This document shows positions 18,130 through 30,400 of a stretch of 64,000 bases of DNA, piece by piece (the stretch's first letter is position 1; every line of letters starts with the position of its first letter). The DNA is from Salminus brasiliensis (lineage: Eukaryota > Chordata > Actinopteri > Characiformes > Bryconidae). The translations under genes were made by a program, and so were the position numbers. The notes under the pieces were generated by a model. The model did no database searches. It was not told the DNA's origin and saw only the letters and a program-made list of their open reading frames with translations. Location: the NCBI RefSeq assembly GCF_030463535.1, contig NC_132883.1, positions 34,610,741 to 34,674,740 on the forward strand, read 5' to 3'.

Positions 18130-19862
18130 CTGAGAACGAGAAGAGAAGAGGGAGATGAGGTCAAGCCTGTAGCATAAGCTTCACCAGATACAGTGTGGTC
18201 AGTGAGAACATCCACTTACAAATCCAGCGGCCTATCCTGTCATTTAAATTAGTTCAAGTAGTGTGATCCATTGTAAAAAATAAACTGCTTCAGTTGTGAA
18301 ATCATTATATTTTCAAGCTACAGACTCCACAAGCTGATATGTAATATTAATAGATGGGTTGCTTCCAAAGCAAGAGGCTGTCTGCAATAACTTGATGAAA
18401 GGAATGAAGATGCAAAAAAACACTTAATGCAAAACAAAACATTTGGACAAGCCTTTCCTCTAGTCGAAATGTGACAGGGTTGTGTGAAGAGCACATATGA
18501 CATTTTACAGGTCCATGGTGAAGACCTGCAGCCCAACATTCAGCCCTGGGCTTAACCATCTTAACCAACAAGGCCAAGCAGTGCAATAAATGTGCCATAT
18601 TAAAAACTGATCCAGCAAAGGCAGCCTCAGTCGCTCACTCGCGCTCTCTCTGCTGGCTTCTGGAGAGAACCCGCTCATGTCCTTGCCAACCCGTGAAGCT
18701 GTTACTAAGCAACTAGCCTGTGCTAAAGATCACCATTTCTGCGCTGGTGCAGCAAGAAAGCTATTTACAAATCATGACCGACAGATCCCACAGCAAATTC
18801 GGCCGGCTTCACAGCAATGGTCGATCCCATCGGTGTACTGAAATGTGGCTGATTCAACTTTTGTCTTTGGCTAAAAGTGGGGGCGAGCAAGCAGATGGAG
18901 CTGTGCTAGGCGTAGCCCGGTTTCCCTTCAAATAGAAATCCGTTAAAAAGAGCCGCAGTGGACTGTAACGTACGAGAATGTGCACGCTGCAAACGTCCCA
19001 TTTTGCAAATCACAGCATCCCAGAGACCAATATAACTATCCCCTAAGCCAGAGTCAGCTTTGATCCATTCTAGGCAGGTGTGGCAAGGCCCTACTTTAAC
19101 TGTAAAATTTTAAAGCATACCCTTTCTTTGACACCCACGAAAAAAGGGCCAAACGATTTAGCACAGGCAGGGGGGAAAAAAATACTCCAGTTTGCTGAAC
19201 CAACCAGTCAACAAGGAAAACTAGGGAGCGATAGGAAAGGAAACGGTAGGAAGTCCTGACAGGGTGTCAAACAGTGGCCAGGGTTACAAAGAGCTAGTCT
19301 TGTCCTCCTCCCCTTCGCTCCAATGTCACACCAGTAATCCAGGGACACCGTTGATTCAGCTCGTCCATGCAAATCCGGTTAACGCCGAATCTGCTGATGA
19401 TCCTAAAAGCAGTGACTCTCCTGCTGACCCAAATCCAACAGCCAACGCGCTTACAACTAACACTTTCACTTACAGGGTCCCACTTAATGCATGCATCATC
19501 ATTAAAAACCTAAAAGAAAACAGGCCTACTAACTTAGTGTCTTAACATGCAAATTGAAAGCAGGTAACCAATGTGGTTATCATGTCTGGACCAAAAGTGG
19601 GGTTTGGTTTGCTGCATAATTAACCAATATTCTCAACATAAAAAAAAACACAAAAAAACTTAAGTCCTAAAACTACAAATTAGCTACTATACAACCACCG
19701 GCTAGTTTTTATGAATAGATGCAAAGAAATCCAGACTGACAAAATCAATGGGCAAATTTCTGGCGATAACTAGTCTAATTAACAAGTGCAGACTATTTTG
19801 TTATGTCCATCAACAGGCTACTGTTTTCAGACTCCAATCTACCTTACAAAAACAAACCTTAC

Positions 19863-20000
19863 CTCGCACCCCTTTGCCTTAGATACAGATCCTGTATCTT
19901 CGATGGCCAAGGACCTTCTGAATGGACACTATATCCAATAAACACCTAACCGCATCGCACTACAATGCAGTGCGCTGATTGGTTGGCGGGGCCTAAACTG
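19863..20000 (-). promoter_or_regulatory. gnb1: Candidate proximal gnb1 promoter and alternative first exon
   Basis: Minus strand: a GC box (GGCCCCGCC, 19985-19993) stands directly before a CCAAT box (CCAATCA, about 19977-19983). About 110-120 bases downstream there is a good donor, GTGCGAG|GTAAGG, at 19863/19862. GC box, CCAAT box, short leader and donor, 1.7 kb upstream of the start-codon exon and in the same orientation, form a standard promoter plus non-coding first exon. The start is expected between about 19900 and 19930. No transcript evidence is available to me. Confidence 0.5.
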
Positions 20001-20706
20001 GATCTGCATTTAGACAATGCGACTTAAGCCCAGCATAATCCAGGTGATAAAAATGTGTCATGCTAATATTGCTAATACTCTTTTTCGCCGTCACGAGTGC
20101 AACAGGGTTAGCACTAGTTATCCTCCATATTCAGATCACTGTGACCTGAATATGGTCTTCCTTCCACCTCCACGGCTCAAGATGTGGCCAATCAAAACAG
20201 GCAGCCAACAGCCAGTCGAAACATTAAGACACATGTTGAAGAAAGAAATTTGTGGTTCTAGAAGTGCTTGTGTGTTAATATGCATTTGCTGAAGCTTTTT
20301 CCACTGATCGGTTGGTTGGTTGTTATGAGACAAAAAAGAGGAGTCAAAATCCATCCCCTAGATTGGAAAAGGGAGATGGTCCACATAAAGTTTGGTTATC
20401 GCTTGTTAAGGCTAAAGAGACTGCGATAATGGTGAAACTGCTTAGTTTATAGAAAAATAAAAGGAAAGCGAAATGAGAATGAGAGAAGAGGAAAATGACA
20501 GCAGCAAGAAAGAGGGGGGGGGGGCGGCGAAAGCAAGCGCAAGAGAGAGCTCTTATGTGCTGCCTCCCTCCTCAGCACCCCCCCTTCCTCTTTTTCTCTG
20601 CACTATTTTTAGTCAGGTGGTGGATGGGTTCGGCGGAGAGGGTGGAAGCGGTCTTCACATTTTCCAGCGACGCCTATCAGCTCAGTCATCTCAGCACAAT
20701 GATGCC

Positions 20707-20709
<3 letters not shown>

Positions 20710-20771
<62 letters not shown>
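20710..20771. repeat. (CA)n microsatellite, 62 bp
   Basis: Perfect CA dinucleotide run in the gnb1 first intron. Confidence 0.98.
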
Positions 20772-20775
<4 letters not shown>

Positions 20776-21799
20776 GCACGAGAAAGTCCAGGCCCATACC
20801 ACAGTCATTCATTTCTCCAAAAGGTTCTGATTATATTAGAGGCTTGTTATAGCCTGCCGGGATAGATTATTTATTTCTGCTGTAGGCAGGAAGGAAGGAA
20901 ATGGGATTGTAAAGGACTTCCTTTTAGTTAGAAGAAAGAGAAAGAGATGGTAAGAGGGGGGGGGCGATGCCTTAATGGACTGGGCTGCTAAAAAACTAAA
21001 ATCATCTTTATCAAAAGAATTAAACCATCAATTGAAACTGACCCAACATGAACACTTTCTACACAGAAACAAGCATGCAACTAAATCTTCACTATAGGAT
21101 TAGATATGCTAACCATTAATTGAAGATGCTAATGCCACTCCTTTTATTGTAATAAGTCAAATGCAACAGGGCAAAACATCTCAGTATGGACAATAAGAAG
21201 CCTCTAATGGCACCTGCTAAGCAAAATGTTCCATTCAACATCCAAGCAAGTCATTTACCTTTATGACAGCTGGCAAAATAAAAGATGCATATCCACATAC
21301 ACAGGTTTTACAGGCATGTCAGAAACATCATGAACGTCCTCTTACCCCACTACTCTATGGCAAGTTACATCAACTTAGCATTTTGATAATGCACTAGTGA
21401 TGCAAGATACTGGAAACATTATAATGAAATAGATCAACAAAACGATTGTTTGTTGTTGCTCGATGGAATACTTCATAACACCGATCACATCTGTATGATT
21501 TAGCCTTACCACTTTGAGTGCATGACAAGAAGAGTGATTTCCTACAAACATTTCCCTCACAATGTCCATTGCAAAACCCATGCAACATCTGTAGAGTTGG
21601 CATACCTAACCCTTTCACAGATTTTTGTTGTTCTAAACATTACAATCCATGAATACAGAGTGATATTTTTAGGCCATATCCACCACCTCTAACAGAGAGA
21701 TTAGCCTAATGGGAGTCTACACTCAAGAGGATGAGCTGGAGCACAGCTCTCCTAATGAGGACTGTGGTGAAGGGGACTGGGGCGTGGTCACCTTCAGAG

Positions 21800-21800
<1 letters not shown>

Positions 21801-21872
<72 letters not shown>
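21801..21872. repeat. (CA)n microsatellite, 72 bp
   Basis: Perfect CA dinucleotide run in the gnb1 first intron, about 1 kb from the previous one. Confidence 0.98.
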
Positions 21873-21873
<1 letters not shown>

Positions 21874-24800
21874 CTGCTTAAAGCCACATTCCACAACCAC
21901 AGGAACAAAAGTAGCTGTAAAATGAACACTACATCTTTGCCTTTTCCTGCTGGATTGCACAAAAAGACATATTCTGTCTACACATTTACAGGTTCAACAG
22001 AAATCACAGAATTACAGTAACTAGCTTTAAGGTATGAAGGCACTGTACAACAGTGAAATCTGTATTAACCTTAGCGCTGGGACTCAATCCAATTCATACC
22101 CCCCCGCCCCCACACACAAATCACTGAAATTAATGCCATATCAAAGGAGCTGCTAAATCAGTGTGGTGCACTAGGTGACCAGTTCAAAGTTTGCAGTGCA
22201 GCTTTCCTCATACTGTGCCATCTATTAAACATGGTGCCCTGATTCTGCTGGTGGGGGCTTAATAATTTAAGACCCCCCTCCCTCTACGGCAGCTGCCCCA
22301 CAGGCTCATGGGTAGCTGCAGGGGATTAACTCCTTCCTGTCTGAAAAATACAATAATAAAAATAAATAAATAAATAAAAAGTCCAGACCAAAAACAGCCA
22401 CCACAGATGAGTCTGGAGCAGGGGAAATTATGAGGAACAACCTGAATGTCAGTTACCAGGTTTTATGTCATCGTTATACATTCGATTAGACCTGGAAAAG
22501 CATGATCCTTCCAGGAAGAGAAGTCCTATGAATCCAAGTGGCACAAAACCAACAGATTCCTTATTACATAAAGGCAGAGAACGAGAGGGCTAAGGAACAT
22601 TCAGACCTGATCAGCAGTAGGAAGTGTGTTTGAGTGTAACGTGCGTGTGGTTTCGGGAAGGCGGATACAGTGCTCTTCTCTGATGGGGCTTTTGTGTCGC
22701 AAGAGCAGAGCAGGAAGTATAAATGCTGTGCCCTGCTAAAAGCCTTGGCCACTGCTGTGGAGGAAAGAAAAAAAATCCACTCATGGAGTTTCAGCCTCTT
22801 CCTGACGTGAAGATTTTGAAAGAATGAGAAAAAAAAAATAGTTACAGACTTAATAGAACATGAAAAATGAACATTAGTGATTAAGAGGAAGAGCAAAACA
22901 TAAGATAACATAAGAAACTACATTAGAAACTACACATCCTAAGTTCCTGCTCCTGGCACTAGCATGTTTGCATTTTTGGCACTCTGCTGAAGGTCCGGAG
23001 GAGGTATGTGTATTTTGAATTTTGTGCGCTTTTGCACTCGAGACAAGTGACATCACATGACCACAAAGTCAGCTGAATGTGTGCGAGTGTGTGTGTTACA
23101 AACAGGAAATGGAGGGTGGAGTGAGCCGCAGAACTAGAACACACACGACAGTCTTGCTCATATTTGAAGCCAAAACATACAAGCAAGACAACTACACAAA
23201 TTAACAGTTTCAAAAGCTAAGCTGATCGGGTGTTTGTGTCAAGACTTACCAGAATAAATCAACTTTGCCGTCTTTAGAATTAATTATTTTTTCTCAAAAT
23301 CTTTAAATACAACTGCATTTAAAACACATTTTCAAAAGCCTGTAATAGCCTAAGGACCACTATTTTACCCATCAAACTCAGATGTTTGTGTGCCTTAGTG
23401 CAGTTAGACTTAACCATGTTTCAGTGGTGCTTCATCCTTAACAATGCAGTATACACCACAAGCAAGCTTAATCAATATACAGAAAACCAGCTATGGGTGT
23501 ACAAACAGTTTAGTGTATTGCTATAGCATTGTATGGTAGAACTGTGACATTAGGACGGATATTAGTATCAAAACCAAAACACTATCGATTTCTGATGGTT
23601 GGCAGATCCTAGAATTTTCTTCCCATTTTTATATATTTAAAAACAGACAGTTCTCTTTAAAATCTTTGGAGTGTCTCCGCTCTGTTCACTGTAACTCCAG
23701 GACAGGCTCTGGCAGAGAGACACTGCTACGAGGTTGCCTTTTTGGAGTTTGGTGGGGGGTGGGTGGGGTGGGGGGGGGCACGACACCACACCTTTAACAC
23801 TTCTTCTATGCTCCAAGCCTCAGGAGAGAGGATATGGGGGGAGGGGGGAGAGAACAAACAAACAAACAAAAAAAACAAAGTATTTGCTTTTTTTTCCTCA
23901 AGGTTGGTCTGAAAAGGTCACCAAGATGGCCTGTGCCAGTTAATCCACATAGCACAAATACGCATGGTTCATCGCTGGTCTTTGTCAGTCATAGCCTGAG
24001 GTGATAATGCACATATAAAGGATTCAGTACATATGGTGCATAAGTGCAAGCAGAGAAAAGGCCTGGCTACTTGAGCCTGGCTAAATGGCCATTGTGAGCG
24101 GGTGTGTCTTGTGTGCTTTAGACGCAGCAAGCGCCTACAGCCATGCGCCGAAGACAGGCTATGCAATATTTAACAGCACTATGCCAGCTGCCTTTCCTAA
24201 ACCCTCCCCCCAATCCTCACAATCCTCAATTTAAAAACAGAGTCAAGCCAGAGAAAAGATCCTTTCCCCCATTCTTAGACCCCACTCACCAACCCCTCTC
24301 TTGCTCCTCTCCCCCTCATGCACTGACAGCAGAGGCAGGCAGCAGGACAGTCTCCATGTGGCCTGTATCTGGAGGGCCTGAGGAGCTCATGCATGTAAAT
24401 GTAATTGAAACACAAGGGGGTCACAAAGTGCGCTGGGACAATGAAGCTGAAGGTGAATGACTGAGGATACGCGGAGGACACAGAAATTGCTGGAAGCCAA
24501 TTCTTAAAAGCCCTTGCTTCTCCAATGCTATGTCACTCCCCTCGCTCTTAGCTTCTTTTGGCCCTGCCACTTCCTTTTCTTGCTGTCCATTACATGGAAA
24601 CAAATGGCAGTAGGCGGGCAGGGCTAGGTTCTGGTTGACCACTCAAAAATCAATCAGGCTGTTAATACTCTGATGTCAGTAGAGGGGGTGGGGCTGGGAT
24701 CAGCTGAGTGAGTGGACCAGCCCACAGGACAACTGTAATACAGCTTTACTTACTGTCACGGTCATCAAGCAGACTGGCTTAGGGATGTCACTCGTATAAA

Positions 24801-25479
24801 CTCGATTACAATCGAGAACACACGTTTTAAATTTACCGACCGAATGAATCAGCTGGTAGTCACTCCACAGATCACATTTTCACGGCTCTAGAGTCCTGTG
24901 GCAGAGTGGCTTCAACAACCATGCCACAAAGCTCCCAGCGCAGAGATTGTGCCGAGGTTAACACCAGAGGAGATCTGGAACTCCAGTTCGACGGTCAGCA
25001 AAACGTTGGTGACTTTTATGCACCATGCGCCTTAGCGCTTTGCGACCCTGCACTGTAATTTTACATGGTCTGGCACTTTGTTGGCTCCTAAATGCTTTCA
25101 CTCCTCAATAAGACCACTCACAGTTGATGGTGAAAATTTCACAAAAAGACTAGGTGCCATCCTAGTACAGTATCATGCTCAAATTCAGTGAGCTCTTTAG
25201 AATGATCATTCTTTCACAAAGCGCTCGTAGAAGCGGACTGCGCGGCTAGGTGCTGAATGTAACACCCGTGTCAATGATTAAGAGAGATGCCCCAATAGGT
25301 TTATCCATATAGTACATGTCAGACAGTAACTGAACTGTCAGTTCTCATAACTGACATGCTGAATTGGAGACTTTTGAAAGGGCCAAATTATTATGGCCAG
25401 ATGAATGGGTCAGAGAATTTCCAAAGCGTTAAGCCGTGTGGGGTGCTAGGAGTCAGCTGTGATGGGTAATTGCTCACAG

Positions 25480-25995
25480 TGGTCCGAGGAGGGATGCATC
25501 AAAAAACAGAGACAGGGTGTTCAGCACCTAAGGCCCATAAAAGTGTGAGGGCAACAAAGGTTTTTCTATCAGGGCAGAACTGACAGAAAGGTTACCAAGG
25601 CACAAGTTTTTAAACATGGTTAGACAATTCCAGACAAGTTTGAGTGCCCATACTAACCCCTGTCCAAAAACATCAATGACTACAACGGGCACTTAAGCAT
25701 CCGGGCTGGACCTTTGAGCAATGGAAGAAGGTCGCCTGCTGTATCGAGACCTGTTTGCGTTTACATCGCTTGGATGGCTGGGTACATTCACAACATTTAC
25801 TTGCGGGATAAGCTAGATTCAAGCCAGATCCGTTGTGGGTACATCTTCCAACTGATGGAGTTAATGGACCTGATGCTACAGTTTTGGTATACAGTTACCA
25901 CAGGGCACCTTCACAGGTTTTGTAGGGTGACCTGTTTTTGTGGAATGCAGAGGGTCAGCAGCACACTAGGCAGGTGATTTTAATGTTTTGGCTCA
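25480..25995 (+). mobile_element. Tc1/mariner-type transposon relic
   Basis: Plus-strand remnants of a transposase gene: 'agtgcccatactaacccctg', 'ggacctttgagcaatggaag' followed by 'aaggtcgcctg', 'cacagggcaccttcacaggt' and an end with 'gattttaatgttttggct'. These are landmarks of one fish Tc1/mariner family. Stops and deletions break all frames. The same family gives the shorter derivative at 41640-41935. Confidence 0.65.
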
Positions 25996-26731
25996 ATGCT
26001 CATTTGGCAAAATGTTTCTTTTATTTTTATTTTAAATCACCATCATCAGAACATTTGTCTATAGTGAAAGCCCTAGTTGGACTACAAAACCAGATGGAAC
26101 CAGGCAATTTGATGGAATCGTGTTACGTGTTAGTGAAAATCCTCTGCCTTGACAAATGCCAGGAAGATATCCTCATATGTGCAGCAGCCTATAAAACAAA
26201 AAGAACATACAAACCTTTTCCATGGAAAAGTAGAGGGTTTATTCCGCAGGACTGGAAAAAATCACTGGCCACAAGCTGTCTATGAACAATGTCAGACACT
26301 TTCAGAAAGGTGTCTGAAGAGCTGGGGAACTATGGAGCTGGGGTGTGACAATACACTGCATCACTGAACTATCAAGATGTAGAACATGTATAGTACTGCA
26401 ATACCTTTATCATCTCGTACTGCATGGCTTTGAACCTTGCACTCATTTCTGTGGAAAATGAACGCCGCCATTTTACTATATTGGATTTATGCTTGGCCTA
26501 CAACAGCTAGTTAAAAAGAGGTCATTAAGAGTTTAAAATACATCATCAGGAAAACTAATTAGAATTACCACTAGTCACTAGCCCACTGGCCTTGATTCAC
26601 TGTATTAGCCTGATTGAGTAAAGGCTAAAATCTGAGGCCTGCCTCTACAAGACTGACCAGTCACTAAATCAATGCTTGCATGGCTTCAATGCCAGTACCC
26701 ATTTTCTCATGTTGAGGGTTAATTTATCGCA

Positions 26732-27060
26732 TCAAATTTATTTGTATAGCGCTTTTTACAACTGTTGTCAGAAAGCAGCTTTACACAATCAGTAATTAAT
26801 AAAACACATCAAAATAAACAACATAAAAAGATGAGAAAACCCAAAACCCCCAGTGACCAAGCCAACGGCAACAGTGACAAGGAAAACCTCCCTCACAGCT
26901 GGAGGAAGAAACCTTCCTCCTCTAATCAGAACGATTTATACATTATTGACCAAAAAACAAACAAACAAACAAACAAACAAAACCCACTACATTCTTCTCA
27001 AAAGAGTGGAAAACCAAAAACACACCCAGTACCCAGTCTCAATGGTCTCTGAGTCCAGCT
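26732..27060 (+). repeat. Dispersed fish repeat, plus-strand copy
   Basis: Starts with 'tttatttgtatagcgctttt', followed by 'agcagctttacacaatcag', then 'accaagccaacggcaacagt' and 'ggaggaagaaaccttcctc'. It matches the minus-strand copy at 2465-2690. An (AAAC)n run lies inside at 26953-26981. The open frames across it are repeat-derived. Confidence 0.75.
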
Positions 27061-27428
27061 GCACTGTCAACATTGTCAATTGTGGGTCTATTTTTAACCC
27101 ACTGCTTCTGCCTTTAGGAAGAGAATGGAAAGGTCTGGCTTTAGGGATAAATCACATGTTAAATTAATCTGCTTCACTTTCTGCCAATTTAAAATAAAAG
27201 TTCCCAATTCTGTACTACAGACCCAGCAAGCAAATTAGCCTAAACTATCAGAAGTGCAGCAAAGATTGCAAAGATTTGTCAGAATGTAATTTTTGAAGGT
27301 TTTTGACTGGCAATAGAGGGAAGCAATAAGCACACTGATACTGTAATGTCATTCATCCCAATAACAATCAGCATATTCCCCAGTTCTAGCTGGCAATGTG
27401 TTACAAGATTAAAATGTATTCAGCCATT

Positions 27429-27467
27429 AATTGTTGATAACTAAAAACAATTTAGTTATCAACAATT
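27429..27467. repeat. Perfect 17-bp inverted repeat with 5-base loop
   Basis: Left arm AATTGTTGATAACTAAA, loop AACAA, right arm TTTAGTTATCAACAATT. The arms are perfectly complementary. It lies in the gnb1 first intron outside any recognised transposon. Confidence 0.95.
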
Positions 27468-30400
27468 GAAAACAATAACAACTGAAAATAATAAAATATG
27501 TTACCAAATCTAAATACTTCAAAATTAACATTTAAAAGGTAGTTCCTGTGAAACAAAAATGACATCTCTAAATAGGCACTATGGTTTCCTCATATTCCAT
27601 AAAGTAAAAATAAATGAATAATTTGAATAATAATTTGTGGCAAAACTAGTGTTATGGTTTGAAAAGGTTTCTGGTGTTTTAACCAGGCTATAAGTAGGTG
27701 ACAACTTATGGTTTCACTCTATTAAGCAGTACACCAGATGACAATCTAGCCACCTGGTAGACAGTTTGCAACTCTGAGCCAAACAGTTACCTTTGCTAAC
27801 TTGAGTGTCACAAAACATATGCCTATGACTTTATTTAGAGAGCTGCTTGAAGTTTGTAACGCATCATTTATAGTCGATACTGCGGTGTTGTGTGCAATAA
27901 TGTGATGCCACACTGATTTTTTTTTTTTACTTGACATGTAATAAACGTGACAAAGAGATTCATAGATGTTTACCTTAAGTCAGAAACTGAACAGAAAGCA
28001 ACTCTTTATAACAGGATTAGATCACATTGATTGAATCACTTTTGAGATTGGTCTTATTAATAAAATGCAAACGGCACTCACTAGCTAAGGAAAAAATAAA
28101 CTCAAGTCCTTGTGCATCTTTATACAGTAATAAAAGAAGTGGCTTCTCTGAAGAGAACTGCCAAACTACTACCATGACATCCACACGGAGCCAGAGTTTC
28201 TCTAAGGCCAGTTACAAATAAGTAGCAGATTTATTTAAGGAATATATAGTTTTAAGCGGCAGATAAATGGCAAATTAACAACTATGGGTTAATGACAGTA
28301 TTTATTAAGTTACCCTACACAGTCACAATATGCTTTTCTAGATAGATTGTGGATATCAATACTACAAAATAGCTTTAGCATAAATAGTCCTGGTTTATTT
28401 TATTAAGGACATTACACTGGGTGATTGTTTGGAGGACAAACCCCCCCCCCCCCAAAAAAAAAAAACCTCTTATTCAGTTTTTGGTGGCATTTATAATACC
28501 TGCAACAACGATGATATTTATACCATTTTGCCTTTCCTAGGCACAAACAAGCCATCTTCATTGAAATATACAGTTCTGTTCTTTTAGGCCAAGATAAGTT
28601 ATTGACAAAACTTTTTACACACTAAATGTTCATAGAACTTCATATATAAGTGAGTAAAGTTTAAATAAAGTACCAACGAGAGGTTATGTAGGTCACATGC
28701 AGCTGTGCAAAGGAAAAGTCTGATAAATTCACCCCCAAAATGACCTGAAATTAAACCTTCTCCTTTAGGAGCATTAATAAGACATCTGCACTCATCAAGC
28801 TCTGTTGATCAAATCTTTTAGCCAAAACTTTAACACCAACACCACCTTCATACAACATTTTAAAAAGAAGAAATACAAAGAAAACATTCAGAAAATAACT
28901 ATGAATAACTTTGCATGTGATGTAATAACTCGAGTCTCTCAAAAACCTGCACTGATCCTAAAATACAGCAGTAAGGTTTTTTTGTAACTTTAAAAAGACC
29001 CCTATTGCATTCTTGGCTTCAGACCTCTCTGAAAGTCTAAATTTACCACAAAGGCAGTCGCCATGCTTGAAAGTACAGGGACAGACTGGTGGTACTTTAA
29101 AAAGTTTGCGACCACAAACAGAGGTTTGTTTACACTACAGCTTATTACAAATGCAACGCGTCAACTGGTCCCTTCCACATTAGAGATTGTCTCTAGTAAA
29201 GGCAGTCTCCCTAAGCCTCCTCACCCCACCATGTCTTCTGTCTATAAATCACTCAGCTTGGACACTTGTCTTTCTTCGAGCCTTCCTGCCAAACAAGGGC
29301 TCGACCATATACAGTGAACTCTCACTAGTCATTCCACCGCCTGTTTGCTGTCGCCTCTAGCTAAACTGGTTCCTCTGGATAGCACCAATGCTGGCTGTAC
29401 CCTGGCTATGAGACAGTTACTTAAAATGCCAGCACCATGGGAGATAGTCATTAAAGCAGCTTCCGGATATGGCAGCTCTGCCACCGAGCTGTACTCTGAG
29501 AGCGTGGATCGTTTAAAGCAGAAAATAAATTTTAAGGCCCTTCGTAGCACAGGCACACAAAGCTGCGGTTGTGCTCATCTCCCGCCGTCCATACAACTGG
29601 CTTTTTCATAAAAGGAAATCACGAAGCCTGAAAAGTTTGCCCAAAGCCAAAAGCATGACTTTGTTTGAAAGGCAAGAAACTCATCTTTGATTGCATTAAT
29701 ATAGTAACCCCCACCACCACACTGTTCCAAAAAAAGAGACTCTAGTGAGCAAACAGTCACATGATTCAAAGCTAATCATTTTATTCCAGATACCGAGTTA
29801 GTCCCCTTCTTCAGACGTTTCTTGTGCTCTCAAGAACTAGAGAAAGGGGAAAAAAAAACTGAAGAGACCTGCTGCTTCAAGTTTGGGCACATTTTTCCCC
29901 TCTGCCTGTCGCTCAGTTCATCTATGGCCTGGGACTGGAAATAGAAAGCAAAGGCTTTATTCAAAACACCGGTCCTGAGGTACAATATGCAAAAGCTCAC
30001 TAGGGCTGAGGCAACTGGTTATACTGCGGTGAGCAAAAAGTTTGGATATTCAAAACAGCACAGTAGTGTCTGATAACGGGAAAAACTGAGGACGGCTTCA
30101 TGCAAACCATCTCCGAGCGAGAAATACTAGGATGGCACAGTTACTAACTCGGGGCTGTGCAGTAACAGGTTATCTACGTTTTTTTTTCTCCTGTCCATAC
30201 AACTACTACTGCACACTGATTGAAGATGAGTATAACACCAGAGGTGAGGTTTGTGGTAAAGTTGTATATTAAACAAAACCAGGCCATCCAACTCATGAAG
30301 CCAGTTTAACATGCACTAATGATTTGTTGCAAGCATTTGCTTCCATCTTTCTAGTGGACCCATCTTTTGGCGAAAAACAGGGAAGGATGGTCACATGCAA

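Noticed and set aside
19264..19545. 93-codon open frame on the plus strand in gnb1 intron 1
   Set aside because: No ATG at its start, no splice context and no recognisable domain; antisense to gnb1.
27429..27467. The hairpin as a microRNA precursor
   Set aside because: The stem is only 17 bp with a 5-base loop, too short for a standard precursor; reported only as a structural oddity.
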